The notes under the pieces were generated by a model. It was given only the letters and a program-made list of their open reading frames with translations, was not told the DNA's origin and did not search any database. From positions 1 to 8,845 of the forward strand of contig JAGXHC010000246.1 in assembly GCA_024636405.1 (NCBI GenBank): DNA of 8,845 nt, given 5' to 3'. The position numbers were made by a program, and so were the translations under genes. Source of the stretch: Sulfitobacter sp. (GTDB lineage: Bacteria; Pseudomonadota; Alphaproteobacteria; Rhodobacterales; Rhodobacteraceae). Below are positions 6,916 to 8,845 of the stretch, in pieces (positions within the stretch are counted from its first letter, which is position 1; the number at the start of each line of letters is the position of its first letter).

Positions 6916-8109
6916 ATGAACATCCACGAATATCAGGCCAAAGCCCTCCTGCGCAGCTATGGCGCGCCCGTATCGGACGGCCGCATTGTCATGAAGGCCG
7001 AGGATGCCAAGAACGCCGCCGGCGAGATGGACGGCCCGCTTTGGGTGGTCAAGGCGCAGATCCATGCAGGGGGTCGCGGCAAGGGCAAATTCAAAGAAGC
7101 CGATGCAGGTGACAAAGGCGGCGTGCGCCTGACCAAGTCCGTGGAAGAAGCAGCACAGGAAGCCAAGAAAATGCTTGGCCGGACCCTGGTGACCCACCAG
7201 ACCGGCCCAGCGGGCAAGCAGGTCAACCGCATCTACATCGAAGACGGCTCTGGCATCGAGACAGAACTTTACCTCGCTCTGCTGGTGGATCGCCAGACCA
7301 GCCGCGTGTCTTTTGTCTGTTCCACCGAAGGCGGCATGGACATCGAGGAGGTCGCCGCCTCTACCCCGGAAAAGATCCTGTCATTCAGCGTCGATCCCGC
7401 CACCGGTTATCAGCCGTTTCATGGCCGCCGCATCGCGTTTTCGCTGGGGCTGGAAGGCAAGCAGGTCAAGCAATGCGTCGGACTGATGAGCCTGCTGTAC
7501 AAAGCGTTCATCGAAAAAGACATGGAAATGCTTGAGATCAATCCGCTGATCGTTTCCGACAGCGGCGACCTTAAGGTACTGGATGCCAAGATCAGCTTTG
7601 ACGGCAACGCCATGTACCGCCACAACGACATCGCCGAGCTGCGTGACACAACCGAGGAAGACCCCAAAGAACTGGAAGCTTCCAAGTACGACCTCAACTA
7701 TATCGCCCTCGACGGTGAAATCGGCTGCATGGTCAATGGCGCGGGGCTTGCCATGGCCACAATGGACATCATCAAGCTTTATGGCGCGGAGCCTGCCAAT
7801 TTCCTTGATGTGGGCGGTGGCGCGACAAAGGAAAAGGTCACGGAAGCCTTCAAGATCATCACCTCGGACCCGCAGGTCAAAGGCATTCTCGTCAACATTT
7901 TCGGCGGCATCATGCGCTGCGATGTGATTGCCGAAGGCGTGGTCGCTGCGGTCAAGGAGGTTGGCCTGAAAGTGCCGCTGGTTGTGCGTCTGGAAGGCAC
8001 CAAGGTCGAAGAGGGCAAAAAGATTATCAACGAGAGCGGTCTCGATGTGATCGCCGCTGATAACCTCAAGGACGGTGCACAGAAGATCGTCAAGGCGGTA
8101 AAGGGATAG
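6916..8109 (+). CDS. sucC: Succinyl-CoA synthetase (ADP-forming) beta subunit
   Basis: This 397-residue subunit pairs with SucD to convert succinyl-CoA, nucleoside diphosphate and phosphate to succinate, CoA and nucleoside triphosphate in the TCA cycle. It is cytoplasmic. [12 protein letters not shown] is the standard beginning of the ATP-grasp domain. K46 and AGGRGKGK (51-58) bind nucleotide. E207 and N209 of EINPL and D223 of VLDAK match the Mg site of the E. coli enzyme. The C-terminal CoA-ligase domain has [14 protein letters not shown] (267-280), [14 protein letters not shown] (295-308) and [11 protein letters not shown] (326-336). The length equals that of typical homologues. The ATG at 6916 has only a weak GGGA upstream, but homology fixes it. 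Two small unknown genes follow before any sucD could appear. Confidence 0.98.
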   Translation: MNIHEYQAKALLRSYGAPVSDGRIVMKAEDAKNAAGEMDGPLWVVKAQIHAGGRGKGKFKEADAGDKGGVRLTKSVEEAAQEAKKMLGRTLVTHQTGPAGKQVNRIYIEDGSGIETELYLALLVDRQTSRVSFVCSTEGGMDIEEVAASTPEKILSFSVDPATGYQPFHGRRIAFSLGLEGKQVKQCVGLMSLLYKAFIEKDMEMLEINPLIVSDSGDLKVLDAKISFDGNAMYRHNDIAELRDTTEEDPKELEASKYDLNYIALDGEIGCMVNGAGLAMATMDIIKLYGAEPANFLDVGGGATKEKVTEAFKIITSDPQVKGILVNIFGGIMRCDVIAEGVVAAVKEVGLKVPLVVRLEGTKVEEGKKIINESGLDVIAADNLKDGAQKIVKAVKG

Positions 8110-8145
8110 CACGGCCTGCGGGCGTCCGAGCAAAGGAACAGAGCA

Positions 8146-8439
8146 ATGGAAAATCCTTCCCGAACCTCACCGCTGATTGCCGGTTTTGTGCTTGTCGGCG
8201 TTGGCCTTCTGGTGCGCCAGTGGCAACCCGCGCTGCTTGACCTGCCCGAACCCAATGACCGGGAACGGCGTGACCGTGGGTTGCGCCGCGTCGCGCGGAA
8301 ATCGCGTGACGGGCTGGCGGGTGTGCTTCCATCCAACCTGACCGGCTCTATCGCGCGGTCCCTGATGGTGATGGGCGCCGGGCTGATCATGGTCCGCGCA
8401 CTTGACGAACTGGTGGAGGACAAAGATGCACTTTTTTGA
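8146..8439 (+). CDS. Small two-helix membrane protein, unknown function
   Basis: This 97-residue protein has two hydrophobic segments, about 9-24 ([14 protein letters not shown]) and 68-84 ([18 protein letters not shown]). Between them lies a strongly basic loop, [18 protein letters not shown] (39-56), which by the positive-inside rule should face the cytoplasm, leaving both ends outside. I do not recognise the family. The ATG has AGGA eight bases upstream and starts 36 nt after the sucC stop, so it is probably co-transcribed with sucC. Its last 14 bases overlap a candidate 23-codon gene. A membrane tether near the TCA enzymes is conceivable but unsupported. Confidence 0.85.
   Translation: MENPSRTSPLIAGFVLVGVGLLVRQWQPALLDLPEPNDRERRDRGLRRVARKSRDGLAGVLPSNLTGSIARSLMVMGAGLIMVRALDELVEDKDALF
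8415..8419 (+). promoter_or_regulatory. Strong ribosome binding site for a 23-codon gene
   Basis: GGAGG, inside the end of the preceding gene and six bases before the ATG at 8426. It is one of the best Shine-Dalgarno matches in the window, which is the main reason for proposing a small gene here. Confidence 0.6.
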
Positions 8440-8497
8440 TCCGGTGCGGGTCAAGCTTCTTGGGCTGACAGCAAACTTTGAGGCCGCTGAAAGTTGA
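8426..8497 (+). CDS. Candidate 23-residue small protein
   Basis: ATG at 8426 opens a 23-codon frame, [12 protein letters not shown] followed by [11 protein letters not shown], ending in TGA. It overlaps the preceding gene by 14 bases in another frame. GGAGG sits six bases before it, a near-ideal ribosome binding site. The peptide is mixed hydrophobic and charged, with no clear membrane helix or signal. It may be a real small protein, or a leader whose translation affects the downstream gene 37 nt later. I do not recognise it. The call rests on the ribosome binding site and the overlap typical of coupled genes; conservation is untested. Confidence 0.5.
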   Translation: MHFFDPVRVKLLGLTANFEAAES

Positions 8498-8501
8498 CCC
8501 G
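8447..8501 (+). other. Long-range hairpin around the small gene
   Basis: CGGGTCAA (8447-8454) is exactly complementary to TTGACCCG (8494-8501), and CTTC / GAAAG next to them nearly extends the stem after a one-base bulge. The second arm includes the stop codon of the 23-codon gene. There is no T run, so it is unlikely to be an intrinsic terminator; it may fold in mRNA. Confidence 0.35.
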
Positions 8502-8534
8502 GCAGATGCGCCACGCAGACCACAGTCAGAGGAT

Positions 8535-8845
8535 ATGTTGAAAACACTGCAAGATCATAGCGGTTTGGCCAGATACAGACGCGCAATCTGCGCGCTGGTG
8601 TGGCTTGTCGGCATGTTGTCAGGCGGCGTGGTGCAGGCAAACCCGGCGCAGTTGGGGATCGCCGCATTTAACCAATGGTGTTTCAAGGCGGGCCAGACAG
8701 AGGCACAGGCGCGCGCCAACATGAACGCCGACGGCGCCGCGTTTACCCTGACGTTCTGGGACGACAGCCTTGAACCGCGTCCCGCCGACGCGCCGAGAGG
8801 TGTCGAACGCCGATGCGAAGTCGCAATTGACGGCGACCACACTGC
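8535..8845 (+). CDS. Secreted protein of unknown function, N-terminal part
   Basis: The first 103 residues are seen; the frame is open to the window end. Residues 1-35 form a signal peptide with a basic start (ARYRR), a hydrophobic core ICALVWLVGMLSG and probable cleavage after VVQA. The mature part includes FNQWCFKAGQTEAQARANM (45-63), FTLTFWDDSLEPRPAD and RRCEVAIDGDHT. C49 and C94 could form a disulfide. I do not know a function; similar secreted proteins seem familiar from roseobacters. GAGG lies only two bases before the ATG at 8535, a short spacing, so the next codon, TTG at 8538, could be the true start. It follows the 23-codon gene by 37 nt and is probably in the sucC transcript. Confidence 0.8.
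   Translation, partial: MLKTLQDHSGLARYRRAICALVWLVGMLSGGVVQANPAQLGIAAFNQWCFKAGQTEAQARANMNADGAAFTLTFWDDSLEPRPADAPRGVERRCEVAIDGDHT

Noticed and set aside
7381..8133. Long minus-strand open frame opposite sucC
   Set aside because: It lies antisense to a certain gene and arises from the codon bias of sucC.

Overview
The window looks like chromosomal DNA of an alphaproteobacterium of the Roseobacter/Rhodobacter group (Rhodobacteraceae). This rests on the GC-rich coding style, the protein sequences, and the clustering of TCA-cycle genes (mdh, sucC) with two genes of the ethylmalonyl-CoA pathway. From memory, Rhodobacter sphaeroides has mdh, mcl2, mch and suc/sdh genes close together in the same way. 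No mobile element, CRISPR array, rRNA or tRNA is visible.

Left part, minus strand (1-3582). A secreted VWA-like DUF1194 protein is cut by the window start. Next come malate dehydrogenase (mdh) with a clear intrinsic terminator, and a secreted protein with two PRC-barrel domains and a linker of three 11-residue repeats, with its own UUCG-loop terminator and a possible ECF/general-stress type promoter. About 640 bases follow without a convincing gene, then a small secreted two-cysteine protein.

Middle, plus strand (3910-6594). A tight four-gene operon encodes a CitE-type malyl-CoA thioesterase/lyase (probable mcl2), an NnrU-family membrane protein, a 67-residue DUF1737 protein and mesaconyl-CoA hydratase (mch). 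The gaps are 5, 16 and 0 nt. The two enzymes act on C4-C5 CoA esters; the roles of the two embedded genes are not established.

Right part, plus strand (6595-8845). A 321-nt spacer carries a striking element: two identical 10-bp palindromes exactly 21 bp apart, together forming a perfect 15-bp inverted repeat about 107 nt upstream of sucC. After sucC come a small two-helix membrane protein, a candidate 23-codon overlapping gene with a strong ribosome binding site, and a secreted protein cut by the window end. sucD normally follows sucC and is not reached here.

Metabolically, Mcl2 and Mch feed acetyl-CoA assimilation through the ethylmalonyl-CoA pathway into malate and succinyl-CoA, which malate dehydrogenase and succinyl-CoA synthetase then process. 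The most interesting unexplained items are the twin palindrome before sucC, the two uncharacterised genes inside the mcl2-mch operon, the small overlapping gene after sucC, and the 11-residue repeat in the PRC protein.
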